The notes under the pieces: model-generated
Databases searched by the model: none
What the model was told of the DNA's origin: nothing
The model's input: only the letters and a program-made list of their open reading frames with translations
Assembly: GCA_964415045.1 (NCBI GenBank)
Contig: CAYPZL010000171.1
Location: 1 to 12,484, forward strand
Length of the DNA stretch: 12,484 nt
Direction: 5' to 3'
Source: CAYPZL01 sp964415045
Lineage (GTDB): Bacteria; Planctomycetota; Phycisphaerae; Sedimentisphaerales; Anaerobacaceae
Part shown: piece after piece, positions 5,582 to 12,484 of the stretch
Layout of the letters: the number at the start of each line of letters is the position of its first letter
Numbering within the stretch: the first letter of the stretch is position 1
Translations under genes and position numbers: made by a program

Positions 5582-8509
5582 ATGAACGAGATGACAAAGA
5601 GAACATGCATAGCAACAATCTTTTTCTGTGTGCTCGGCAGCCTGGTCGCGCAGGGGCAAATCGCGGTCACTGACACGACGGAGGAAATCATACTCCGCGA
5701 GGGATTGGCGATAGACGGCATCGGACGCTACGGGCGCAGCCCGGTGCATCAGGACGCCCTGGAAGCCCTGCTTCTGGCCGGCATGTGGAAGGAGCCTCAG
5801 GAGGGGGACACGCTGACAGACGCCGGTGGAGAGCAGCGAACGTGGCGCAAGGTCACGGCCGACGAACAGGGCTGGTTCTCCGGCCGGCGCGGACGCGGCG
5901 GCTACATCTACGTGCGCGTGGATTCGGACGCCGGACGCACGATGCTCCTGCACATGCGGGGCAACAGCATGGCCTACGTCAACGGTGTGCCGCGCGTGGG
6001 GAGCCGGTACCAATACAGGGACAAGGTGGAATCCTGGGAGCCGAGTTTCGACTACGTGCGGCTGCCCGTGCGGCTGAATAAGGGACGCAACGATCTTTTG
6101 TTCCAGCGCACCTGGCGCTCCCGCGGTCGTGTCAAGGCCAGGCTGTTGAAGCCCGAAGCGACGGTTCAGTTGAATCCCATCGATGTGACCCTGCCCGATC
6201 TGCTCGTGGGACAAAGGGCACGGACGGTCGGGGCCATCGTCGTAATCAACTCGTCCGACGTCGTTCAGAAAGACCTGTCCATCAGCGTGTCCTGGCCCAA
6301 CGGCCAGAAGTCCATCGCCGAGGTCCCGATCATCCAGCCGCGCAGCGTGCGCAAGGTCGCGTTTCCCATCGACTGCCCCGACCGAGCCCTGAAAGAGACG
6401 GGCAAGAAAACGGTACAATTAGCCGTCTTTCGCAGAACCGCTGGTGGCTCTGCCGTCCTGGATCGGTGCAGCATCGACCTGAACGTCAAGAAGCCGAGCG
6501 AAACGCACAAACGCACCTTCGTCAGCAGTGTGGACGGAAGCGTGCAGTATTATGCGGTCAACCCGGGCATCAGCGCCTCGTCGCACTGGGTGGCGATCGA
6601 GGATCAACTGGAACACTTGAAGCTCAGCTCGGTCGCCCTTCGCCTCGACCCGGGACAGCGACGTTTCGTGGGCACGACAAAGAACGTCGCGCGTCTGAGC
6701 CTGGAGCTCGACGTCCTTCCGGGACCGGCTCCCTTCAACGTCCAGCTCGACGGCCAGCCGATCAAGGACATTGCCTACCCGTCCGAGCGGCGGCAGATAT
6801 GGCTGACCCAACGCAGCGGCCGATGGCGTGTGACCGGCGTTCCCTCGAAGGCCATGAAAGGTCCCCACCGGTACGGGCCCTTCAAGGAGGCCTTCAACCA
6901 CCGGATGGTCTTCGTTTACGGTACGGCCGGCAGTCTCGACGAGAATGCCTGGGCCCGCAGCAAGGCCCGCTTCGACGCCGAACAGTGGTGGTACCAGGGC
7001 AACGGCTCGATCGATATCATCGCCGACGTGGATTTCCGCCCTTCGGCCTATGCGGATCGCGGCGTCGTGTTATACGGGAACTCCGAGACGAACGCCGCCT
7101 GGCCCCGGCTGCTGAGGAACAGCCCGGTACAAGTCGGGCCCGACGCCGTGACGATCGGCGGCCGTCGCCTCGAGGGCGACGATCTGGCTTGCCTGTTCCT
7201 GCGGCCTCGAACCGATAGCGATGTGGCGTGCGTCGCCGTCGTCGGTGGCACGGGCCTGAAAGGGATGCAGTTGACCAATCGCCTGCAGTACATCTTCGCC
7301 GGGTGCAACTATCCCGATTGCGTCGTCATCGGCCCGGAGATGCTGACCGACGGCACCAAAGGCGTGCGCGCGGCCGGTGTGTTCGGCAGCGACTGGACCG
7401 TGGAGTCGGGATCCTTTGCCTGGAGTCAGGAGGCCGCGGCCACCGAGCCCGAGAAACTGCCGGCCTATATCGGCCCAGACCCGAGACCCTTCGTCATGCC
7501 GCGCGGCTACGTCTGCCAGCGAGCCACAGGTCCGATCACCATAGACGGGAAGATGGATGAGCTCTCGTGGGAGAAGGCGGCGTGGACCGAGTACCATCTG
7601 GATATCGAGGGGCAGATGCGGCCTGTGAAACCGCGATTCAACACGCGCAGCAAGATGCTCTGGGACGATGACTACTTCTACGTCGCGGCCTGGATGCAGG
7701 AGCCGCACGTCTGGGCGACGATCACGCAGAGGAACGCGGTCATTTTCAACGACAACGATTTCGAGGTCTTCATTGACCCCGACGGTGACAGCCACGCCTA
7801 CTTCGAGTTCGAGGTCAACGCCCTCAACACCGTGTGGAACCTGTTCCTCGACAAGCCCTACAAGCACGGCGGCAACGCCGTCGTCCGGGAGATGCCGGGC
7901 CAGAAGAGCGCCGTCTTCGTCAAGGGAACCCTCAACGACCCAACCGATACCGATGAGTATTGGACGGTTGAAATCGCCTTCCCATGGAAGGGCATGGCCG
8001 AGCACGCGCAGTGCGCCTGCCCGCCAAAGGACGGCGATCAATGGCGGGTCGGTTTCTCGCGCGTCGAATGGGGCCACAGAATCGTTGACGGTAAGTACGT
8101 CCGCTCGCCTAACAAGGAAGAGAGAACGGACCACTGGCACGAGGACAACTGGATATGGTCGCCGCAGGGCGTGGTCAACATGCACCGACCCGAGACCTGG
8201 GGCTACGTGCAGTTTTCGACCGAGCCGGCCGGCGCCAGCGTCGAATTCGTGCCCGATCCCACGGCGCCCGCACGCTACCTCCTGCACAAGGTCCTCTATG
8301 CCCAGGAGCAATACCGCCTGACGCACAAACGGTATGCCCCCGCACTGGAGGCGCTCGGCCTGGATCAACTCGCAAACGAAACACTGGCCAAGCCCATCAC
8401 GATGCGCACCACGAAAACCGGCTGGCAAGCCGTCGCCCACCTGGCTCGAAGGCATGGGAATGTCCGGACCGTCCATATCCGACAGGACGGCAAGGTCTGG
8501 ACGCAGTGA
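5582..8509 (+). CDS. Secreted multidomain protein with C-terminal CBM9-like domain
   Basis: A 975-residue exported protein. The ATG at 5582 is chosen because GGAGG lies 8 nt upstream; a GTG 5 codons earlier overlaps that site. A signal peptide is visible (basic MNEMTKR, hydrophobic core IATIFFCVLGSLV, likely cleavage after AQG). Order: N-terminal jelly-roll-like domain (about 85-180, YIYVRVDSDAGRTMLLHMRG), beta-rich segment (180-310), VDGSVQYYAV (about 316), then a region with VALRLDPGQRRFVGTTKNVARL and YGTAGSLDENAWA (about 446), then a CBM9-like domain (about 649-881, starting GPITIDGKMDELSW, with the aromatic-rich DDDYFYVAAWMQEP). The tail (LLHKVLYAQEQYRLTHKRYAPALEALGL) is a short helix-type module. 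No catalytic Ser-type motif such as GxSxG was recognised. Likely role: extracytoplasmic carbohydrate binding. The middle resembles regions that, from memory, flank alpha/beta-hydrolase domains in planctomycete esterase-like proteins. Last gene of its operon. Confidence 0.85.
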   Translation: MNEMTKRTCIATIFFCVLGSLVAQGQIAVTDTTEEIILREGLAIDGIGRYGRSPVHQDALEALLLAGMWKEPQEGDTLTDAGGEQRTWRKVTADEQGWFSGRRGRGGYIYVRVDSDAGRTMLLHMRGNSMAYVNGVPRVGSRYQYRDKVESWEPSFDYVRLPVRLNKGRNDLLFQRTWRSRGRVKARLLKPEATVQLNPIDVTLPDLLVGQRARTVGAIVVINSSDVVQKDLSISVSWPNGQKSIAEVPIIQPRSVRKVAFPIDCPDRALKETGKKTVQLAVFRRTAGGSAVLDRCSIDLNVKKPSETHKRTFVSSVDGSVQYYAVNPGISASSHWVAIEDQLEHLKLSSVALRLDPGQRRFVGTTKNVARLSLELDVLPGPAPFNVQLDGQPIKDIAYPSERRQIWLTQRSGRWRVTGVPSKAMKGPHRYGPFKEAFNHRMVFVYGTAGSLDENAWARSKARFDAEQWWYQGNGSIDIIADVDFRPSAYADRGVVLYGNSETNAAWPRLLRNSPVQVGPDAVTIGGRRLEGDDLACLFLRPRTDSDVACVAVVGGTGLKGMQLTNRLQYIFAGCNYPDCVVIGPEMLTDGTKGVRAAGVFGSDWTVESGSFAWSQEAAATEPEKLPAYIGPDPRPFVMPRGYVCQRATGPITIDGKMDELSWEKAAWTEYHLDIEGQMRPVKPRFNTRSKMLWDDDYFYVAAWMQEPHVWATITQRNAVIFNDNDFEVFIDPDGDSHAYFEFEVNALNTVWNLFLDKPYKHGGNAVVREMPGQKSAVFVKGTLNDPTDTDEYWTVEIAFPWKGMAEHAQCACPPKDGDQWRVGFSRVEWGHRIVDGKYVRSPNKEERTDHWHEDNWIWSPQGVVNMHRPETWGYVQFSTEPAGASVEFVPDPTAPARYLLHKVLYAQEQYRLTHKRYAPALEALGLDQLANETLAKPITMRTTKTGWQAVAHLARRHGNVRTVHIRQDGKVWTQ

Positions 8510-8539
8510 CACGGCTTACGATGTATTCATGTGGCCTCT

Positions 8540-8572
8540 TTTGTCATCCTGAACGAAGTGAAGGATGACAAA
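8540..8572. terminator. Hairpin between convergent operons, likely bidirectional terminator
   Basis: TTTGTCATCCT (8540-8550) and AGGATGACAAA (8562-8572) form a perfect 11-bp stem with an 11-nt loop. It lies in the 94-bp gap between the convergent stop codons at 8509 and 8604. The T-tracts are short (four T on the left side), so it is not a classic strong intrinsic terminator, but its position fits transcription ending from both sides. The same sequence family appears at 81-118, so it may be a dispersed repeat recruited as a terminator. Confidence 0.6.
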
Positions 8573-8603
8573 CCGTGCAGAGATGAATGACAGATCCGCC
8601 TCA

Positions 8604-9548
8604 TCAGCGGTTCGGATCATTCTGAGCGGCGCAGAGGCGCCGGTATTCATCCAGCATGATGCGGTAGCTCTCGGGCGGCATCCCTTTGAAGATGCAGTTC
8701 GACGTCGAGAAGATGTAGCGCTTGCCGAGGCCACCGTGCTTCATGCAGTACCGGACCGACTCGCGAATCCGCCTTTCGTCGGTGTCCTGGAGCAGGCCGC
8801 AGTGCACGTTGCCCATCAGGATCCAGTCGGGAAAGCGGGACCGGACCGCCTTGATGTCCATATGGCCCTGCGGGTCTACGGATTGATAGCCGTCCACGCC
8901 GGTCGAGTGGATCTGCTTCAGCAGCTCGTTGATGTTGCCGTCGGAGTGCAGCAGCGCCTTCTTGCCGAGATCGTGCACCGTTGCCACGATCTCCGTCAGG
9001 TACGGCGTCACGAACTCGGCAAAATGCGCGGGCGAGATGAAAGGCCCGCGGTTGAAGCCGAAGTCGTAGCACAGCATGAGGAAATCGGCACCGGCGTCCA
9101 CCTGCCGCCGGATGCGTTCTTTGGCCTCGTCGCATTTGTGCCGACCTTCCTCGTGCATCTGCTCGGGGTGCTCGAACATCCTGACCACGAAATCCATCAT
9201 CTCCTGTCCCGTGGGCATCCAGAAGACGCCGGCCCAGTCGTGCACGCGCAGAAGCGCCCTGTCTCCGATCGCTCTCTTGACCGCGCCGACGCCCTGCTCC
9301 GGCGGGTGCTCGTGGCTGAAGAACGCCGAGGCGTAACCTAACTCCTCCACCAGCCGCAGTTGCAGCTCGATGTGAAGTTTCAGCAGTGCATCGGCGCGGG
9401 CGGACTCGGAGGCATACGTTTTCGCTGCGGCCGCCTCCGCGTCCAGCCCGAACATCTCCTTGCCAAGTTGAAAGTCTATCTCGAAATGGGGCGGCCGGTC
9501 GGGAACGCCCCCCTGCAATATGAAATCCAGTCTATCCCTGTTGGTCAC
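8604..9548 (-). CDS. URO-D-fold protein, HSDG type (second copy)
   Basis: A 314-residue member of the uroporphyrinogen decarboxylase / MtaA superfamily. It starts at a GTG (9548) with a strong GGAGGT 8 nt upstream. Family pattern: MTNRDRLDFILQGGVPDRPPHFEID at the N-terminus, LCYDFGFNRGPFISPAHF in the core, then GKKALLHSDGNINELL with His201 and Asp203. As in the copy at 4530-5552, the Cys of the methyltransferase H-x-C-G zinc motif is replaced by Asp. Outside these motifs the two proteins are clearly different, so this is not a recent duplication. It follows the symporter gene by 53 bp on the same strand and is likely co-transcribed with it. The last codons (AAQNDPNR) overlap DNA that resembles a dispersed repeat. 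True HemE is unlikely; the reaction is unknown. Confidence 0.87.
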   Translation of the reverse strand: MTNRDRLDFILQGGVPDRPPHFEIDFQLGKEMFGLDAEAAAAKTYASESARADALLKLHIELQLRLVEELGYASAFFSHEHPPEQGVGAVKRAIGDRALLRVHDWAGVFWMPTGQEMMDFVVRMFEHPEQMHEEGRHKCDEAKERIRRQVDAGADFLMLCYDFGFNRGPFISPAHFAEFVTPYLTEIVATVHDLGKKALLHSDGNINELLKQIHSTGVDGYQSVDPQGHMDIKAVRSRFPDWILMGNVHCGLLQDTDERRIRESVRYCMKHGGLGKRYIFSTSNCIFKGMPPESYRIMLDEYRRLCAAQNDPNR

Positions 9549-9601
9549 GAGTACGCACCTCCGTGAACCGATCTGATCCGGAGCTTGCGGATGAACGTCG
9601 T

Positions 9602-11674
9602 CTACCCATCATTCGGCGGAAGCTCTTCGCCCACGTTGTGGTGGTCCATCACGCGTCCGTCATCGGCCTCGTTCGCCTGGGCGGCGCCCAACCGGCGATA
9701 CAGGTAGATGACGTCGCGCAGCCCGCCCACGATGAACCAGGCGGTCACGGCAATGGAACTGGCGAAGATGAACCAGGTCCAATAGTGCCAGAAGCCCAGC
9801 CAGGACTCCTTGGGGATTCCGCCGTCGCGCAGCAGGTGCCAGGCATTGCCGATTACGAACAGGACGAACCACGCCAGCGGCCAGCCCAGCGTGATTCCCG
9901 CGACGATCTTGTCCGAGGGGGTGAACTCCCGGGTCCAGCCGAGCTTCTCCAGGATGGTCCGGCCGTCCTTATAGGAAAGGGACGTCTCCCCCGCCACGGC
10001 GTACTTGCCCCGATGCAGCATCCGGTCCATGTTGAACGAGCGACGCCCCCCGAGAAGCGAGACGAGCAGGTACGAAAGCACGACGACCACGATGATCCAG
10101 AAGGACATTTCCTGTCCGGTCAGCTCGAAGATCGGCCGCAGCGCCGCTGCCAGTTGTTCGTTCTCGATCCCGGCCAGAAAACCGGCCCCGCGCTGCTGGA
10201 TCCAGAACCCGACAATCGTCAGCACCAGACCCGCGATCATGCCCGTCCAGGCCGCCAAGGTGGTCCCCCGCTTCCAGTAAAGCCCGCCGATGATCGCGGC
10301 CCCGGCGCCGCTGACGAACATATTCGCAGACAGCGCGCAGAACATCTGGATCCGCTGGGTCTGCTGAAAGATCAGGCTGAAGATAAAGATGAACACCGCC
10401 ACTGCGAAGATGGCCGCACGCAACAGCCACAGATGCTGGCTGGGCTTTAAGGGCTCCTTGCGGAACGGCAAAACCACGTCCTGCACGAACATGCTGCCCC
10501 ACGAATGCAGATACGTATCGTGGGTGCTGATGAACGCCCCGAGCATGGCCGCACACATCAAACCCAGGAGCACCTTGGGGAAAACCAGCCCCATAAACAG
10601 TGGCGCCCTCGCCTGGCTCCGCATCGCCTCGATCCGCCTCTGGTCGTCCGGGTCGGCGGTGTCGCCCCGGCCCTCGAGGTCGGGCGGGACCACGGCGGCG
10701 ATTCTGGCCTTCAGGTCGCCGGAATCGCTCGCAAAGTCCGAGTGGTGCATGTAGGTCCGCAGGCACAGCGGCAGCAGCAGCACGACCAGCATCAGGACGC
10801 GGTAACGCCAGTGAGCGAGCATCATCGCCATCTTGGACTCGTGCGGGCTCTTGGCCGAGCTGTAATAGCCCGCCGTCCCCTGCCACCCCATCGCGCAATA
10901 GAACATCACCACCACGCTGATCAGGTAGAACCAGATGTTGAAATTCTCCTCGCGCCCCATATCGAAGGGGTTGGTGAGCGACTTGCCGGGCTCGGCGGCG
11001 AGCAGTGTGCTGGAGACCTGGTCCCAACTGAACGTACAGAACAGGAAAACGATCACGACGATGAAGACGACGTAGGCGAACGATCCCTGGATGAAATCGG
11101 TCACCATCACGGCGATCTGGCCGCCTAAAAACGTAAACACCAGCGAAACCGACAACAGGAATACCATGATGAGGACGAAAGTGGATATCTGCCAGCCCAT
11201 GACGGTTAGTGCGGCGGGCAGGCCGCAATACCAGATGAAGAAACGCGCCCCCACGGAAGGGAAGATGCCGAAGTTCACGATGCCCGCCAGAAACGCCACC
11301 AATCCCGCGAAGACCCGGAAGTTCCGGCTGTACCGCACCTCTAAAAACTGCGCCAGCGTCAGAGCCCGCGTCTGGCGAAAACGATAGAACACCCATCCGG
11401 TGATGCCCATGATAATCAGGACGGGGCCCTCCATGAACCCCCACCAGATGGCGTTGTACCCGACGTCGTGATACTGTTCGAGATAGCCGACCAGGGTGAT
11501 CACGCCCATCATGGCCATGCTCATGGCGACCGAGAGCAGGTATCGACCGCCGCATCGCTGAGCGGCCAGAAAGGCCGCGACCGTCTTCGTGTGACGCCGC
11601 GTCGAAAGCGCCGCCACCAACAGGACGACCACCAGGGCCGCCACGATGGTCCAGTCGATCAAATGCATGTTCAT
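9602..11674 (-). CDS. Sodium:solute symporter (SSS family)
   Basis: A 690-residue inner-membrane transporter of the SSS family, which couples Na+ entry to import of sugars, amino acids or other small solutes. The N-terminus MNMHLIDWTIVAALVVVLLVAAL is the first membrane helix, followed by the family-typical short loop (STRRHTKTVAAFLAAQRCGG) and many further hydrophobic helices, including LTLAQFLEVRYSRNFR and GAFISTHDTYLHSWGSMF. Two features are longer than usual: a charged soluble insert (about SDFASDSGDLKARI to RRIEAMRSQAR) between helices, and a C-terminal extension with two further hydrophobic helices after a linker. I place the start at the ATG at 11674; GGGAG is 14 nt upstream, so the nearby ATG at 11668 is possible. 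A GTG 12 codons upstream is less likely. It is first in an operon with the URO-D-like gene. The substrate is not readable; a sugar or glycan breakdown product is inferred from context. Confidence 0.93.
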   Translation of the reverse strand: MNMHLIDWTIVAALVVVLLVAALSTRRHTKTVAAFLAAQRCGGRYLLSVAMSMAMMGVITLVGYLEQYHDVGYNAIWWGFMEGPVLIIMGITGWVFYRFRQTRALTLAQFLEVRYSRNFRVFAGLVAFLAGIVNFGIFPSVGARFFIWYCGLPAALTVMGWQISTFVLIMVFLLSVSLVFTFLGGQIAVMVTDFIQGSFAYVVFIVVIVFLFCTFSWDQVSSTLLAAEPGKSLTNPFDMGREENFNIWFYLISVVVMFYCAMGWQGTAGYYSSAKSPHESKMAMMLAHWRYRVLMLVVLLLPLCLRTYMHHSDFASDSGDLKARIAAVVPPDLEGRGDTADPDDQRRIEAMRSQARAPLFMGLVFPKVLLGLMCAAMLGAFISTHDTYLHSWGSMFVQDVVLPFRKEPLKPSQHLWLLRAAIFAVAVFIFIFSLIFQQTQRIQMFCALSANMFVSGAGAAIIGGLYWKRGTTLAAWTGMIAGLVLTIVGFWIQQRGAGFLAGIENEQLAAALRPIFELTGQEMSFWIIVVVVLSYLLVSLLGGRRSFNMDRMLHRGKYAVAGETSLSYKDGRTILEKLGWTREFTPSDKIVAGITLGWPLAWFVLFVIGNAWHLLRDGGIPKESWLGFWHYWTWFIFASSIAVTAWFIVGGLRDVIYLYRRLGAAQANEADDGRVMDHHNVGEELPPNDG

Positions 11675-11755
11675 GACGTCGGTCTGGTCTCCCTGAAAGA
11701 AAAAAGCCACTCGACACGTACGACATCACCCCGATACCCTCAAACCGTCCGCCAC

Positions 11756-11761
11756 ATTCTA
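11756..11761 (-). promoter_or_regulatory. Candidate -10 box of the symporter operon
   Basis: On the minus strand this reads TAGAAT, matching the TATAAT consensus at 5 of 6 positions, about 80 nt upstream of the symporter start. No good -35 hexamer sits at 16-18 nt; a T7 tract lies there instead. Low-confidence call. Confidence 0.25.
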
Positions 11762-11832
11762 TCGCCCCCCGTCGAAAAAAACCAGCACGCCCCGGCCCCT
11801 TTTTCGCCGGCCGCCCGCTGTCCTCGCAGAGC

Positions 11833-11863
11833 TTGACATCTCCCCCCGTTTGTGAGAGGATAT
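11833..11863 (+). promoter_or_regulatory. Candidate promoter of the ECF sigma gene
   Basis: A perfect TTGACA (11833-11838) lies upstream of the sigma factor start. The best -10 is weak: GATATT at 11859-11864 would need a 20-nt spacer. The overlapping AGGA-TAT-TCCT (11857-11867) is a small palindrome. Position about 35-65 nt upstream of the ATG is plausible for a promoter. Confidence 0.4.
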
Positions 11864-11897
11864 TCCTATCAGAGGCTTGAAACGGTGGGGAGCCGGC

Positions 11898-12458
11898 ATG
11901 GCTGACGTCACGCGCATCTTGAACGCAATCGAGCGGGGGGACGCGAAGGCCACGGACGAACTCTTGCCGCTGGTTTATGAGGAACTCCGTCTCCTGGCCG
12001 CGCGGAAGCTCTCGCACGAGCCGCCCGGCCAGACGCTCCAGGCGACCGCGCTGGTGCACGAGGCCTACGTCCGGCTGGTGGGCGATGCGTCGCAGGGCTG
12101 GGCGAATCAGGGGCACTTCTTCGCAGCGGCGGCGGAGGCCATGCGGAGGATTCTCGTCGAAAATGCACGCCGCAAAAAACGCATCAGACACGGGGGGACG
12201 TTCCAACGCGTCGACCTGGAGGAGTCCATCGCCGCAAAGTCTGACGAGCGTCCCGGGGACGATCTCATCGCTCTTGACGAGGCCCTGGCAAGATTCGCCC
12301 GAAAGGACCAACTCAAAGCCGATCTCGTCAAACTCCGTTACTTCGCGGGACTGACCATACCGCAGGCCGCTCAAGCTCTCGGCATTTCCCATGCAACTGC
12401 AGAGAGACACTGGGTTTATGCACGCTGCTGGGGGTGCTCGCGTAGAATGGTGTGTTAA
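11898..12458 (+). CDS. ECF-type RNA polymerase sigma factor, planctomycete style
   Basis: A 186-residue sigma factor of the Sigma70_ECF group abundant in Planctomycetota. The signature stretches are TLQATALVHEAYVRL and GHFFAAAAEAMRRILVENARRKK in the sigma-2 region, and a sigma-4 helix-turn-helix (about 152-173, LTIPQAAQALGISHATAERHW) that would read the -35 element. The ATG at 11898 is supported by GGGGAG 5 nt upstream; an upstream TTG start is possible. It is divergent from the symporter operon with a 223-bp gap between starts. The last residues (YARCWGCSRRMVC) depart from the usual YARAWL-type ending, and another frame stays open from this point to the window edge, so a frameshift or altered C-terminus near the edge is possible. 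In relatives a Ser/Thr protein kinase gene often follows; the window ends before this can be seen. Whether it controls this locus is unknown. Confidence 0.9.
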   Translation: MADVTRILNAIERGDAKATDELLPLVYEELRLLAARKLSHEPPGQTLQATALVHEAYVRLVGDASQGWANQGHFFAAAAEAMRRILVENARRKKRIRHGGTFQRVDLEESIAAKSDERPGDDLIALDEALARFARKDQLKADLVKLRYFAGLTIPQAAQALGISHATAERHWVYARCWGCSRRMVC

Positions 12459-12484
12459 TTCAAGGAATTCGACCAGTTTGTCCG

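Noticed and set aside
5438..6418. A 326-codon minus-strand frame overlapping the end of the first URO-D-like gene and the start of the secreted protein gene.
   Set aside because: It spans two well-supported genes, and its translation has no domain.
7070..8512. A 480-codon frame antisense to the CBM9-like protein gene.
   Set aside because: Low-complexity composition and no motif; the forward frame encodes a coherent CBM9-like domain and has a ribosome site and signal peptide.
9969..12410. An 813-codon open frame on the minus strand, overlapping the symporter gene in another frame and antisense to the sigma factor gene.
   Set aside because: The translation is rich in R, G, H and P with no recognisable domain, while the symporter and sigma factor frames carry clear family motifs. 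Long spurious open frames are common in GC-rich DNA.

Overview
The window is GC-rich and densely coded, with a layout typical of a glycan-utilisation locus in a Planctomycetota-like bacterium (Phycisphaerae or Sedimentisphaerales type; Verrucomicrobiota or Lentisphaerota are possible alternatives). The lineage is inferred from four things: a planctomycete-style ECF sigma factor, URO-D-fold proteins embedded in sugar-catabolism operons, a large secreted CBM9-like multidomain protein, and dispersed palindromic repeats in and between genes. No rRNA, tRNA, transposase, integrase or CRISPR array is visible.

Layout. A leftward GH38 alpha-mannosidase (170-3373) is divergent from a rightward three-gene operon: a GH130 mannoside phosphorylase/hydrolase (3524-4513), a URO-D-like protein (4530-5552) and a secreted multidomain protein ending in a CBM9-like module (5582-8509). 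The 150-bp divergent region holds two small inverted repeats. The rightward operon converges on a leftward operon made of a sodium:solute symporter (9602-11674) and a second URO-D-like protein (8604-9548). A hairpin (8540-8572) lies between the two operons. At the right edge a rightward ECF sigma factor (11898-12458) is divergent from the symporter.

How the genes may work together (inference). The secreted CBM9-like protein would bind glycan outside the cytoplasm, the symporter would import a small solute, GH38 would trim alpha-mannosides, and GH130 would split a beta-mannoside. This fits breakdown of an N-glycan-like or mannan-like substrate. The two URO-D-like proteins are the least understood part: both have the His of the zinc motif seen in corrinoid methyltransferases of this fold, but carry Asp where that motif has Cys (HSDG), and each sits in a different operon of the same locus.

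The most notable sequence-level observations are a 73-bp palindromic repeat translated in frame inside the mannosidase, an apparent clean loss of a catalytic domain from the secreted protein, and the paired HSDG-type URO-D homologues.
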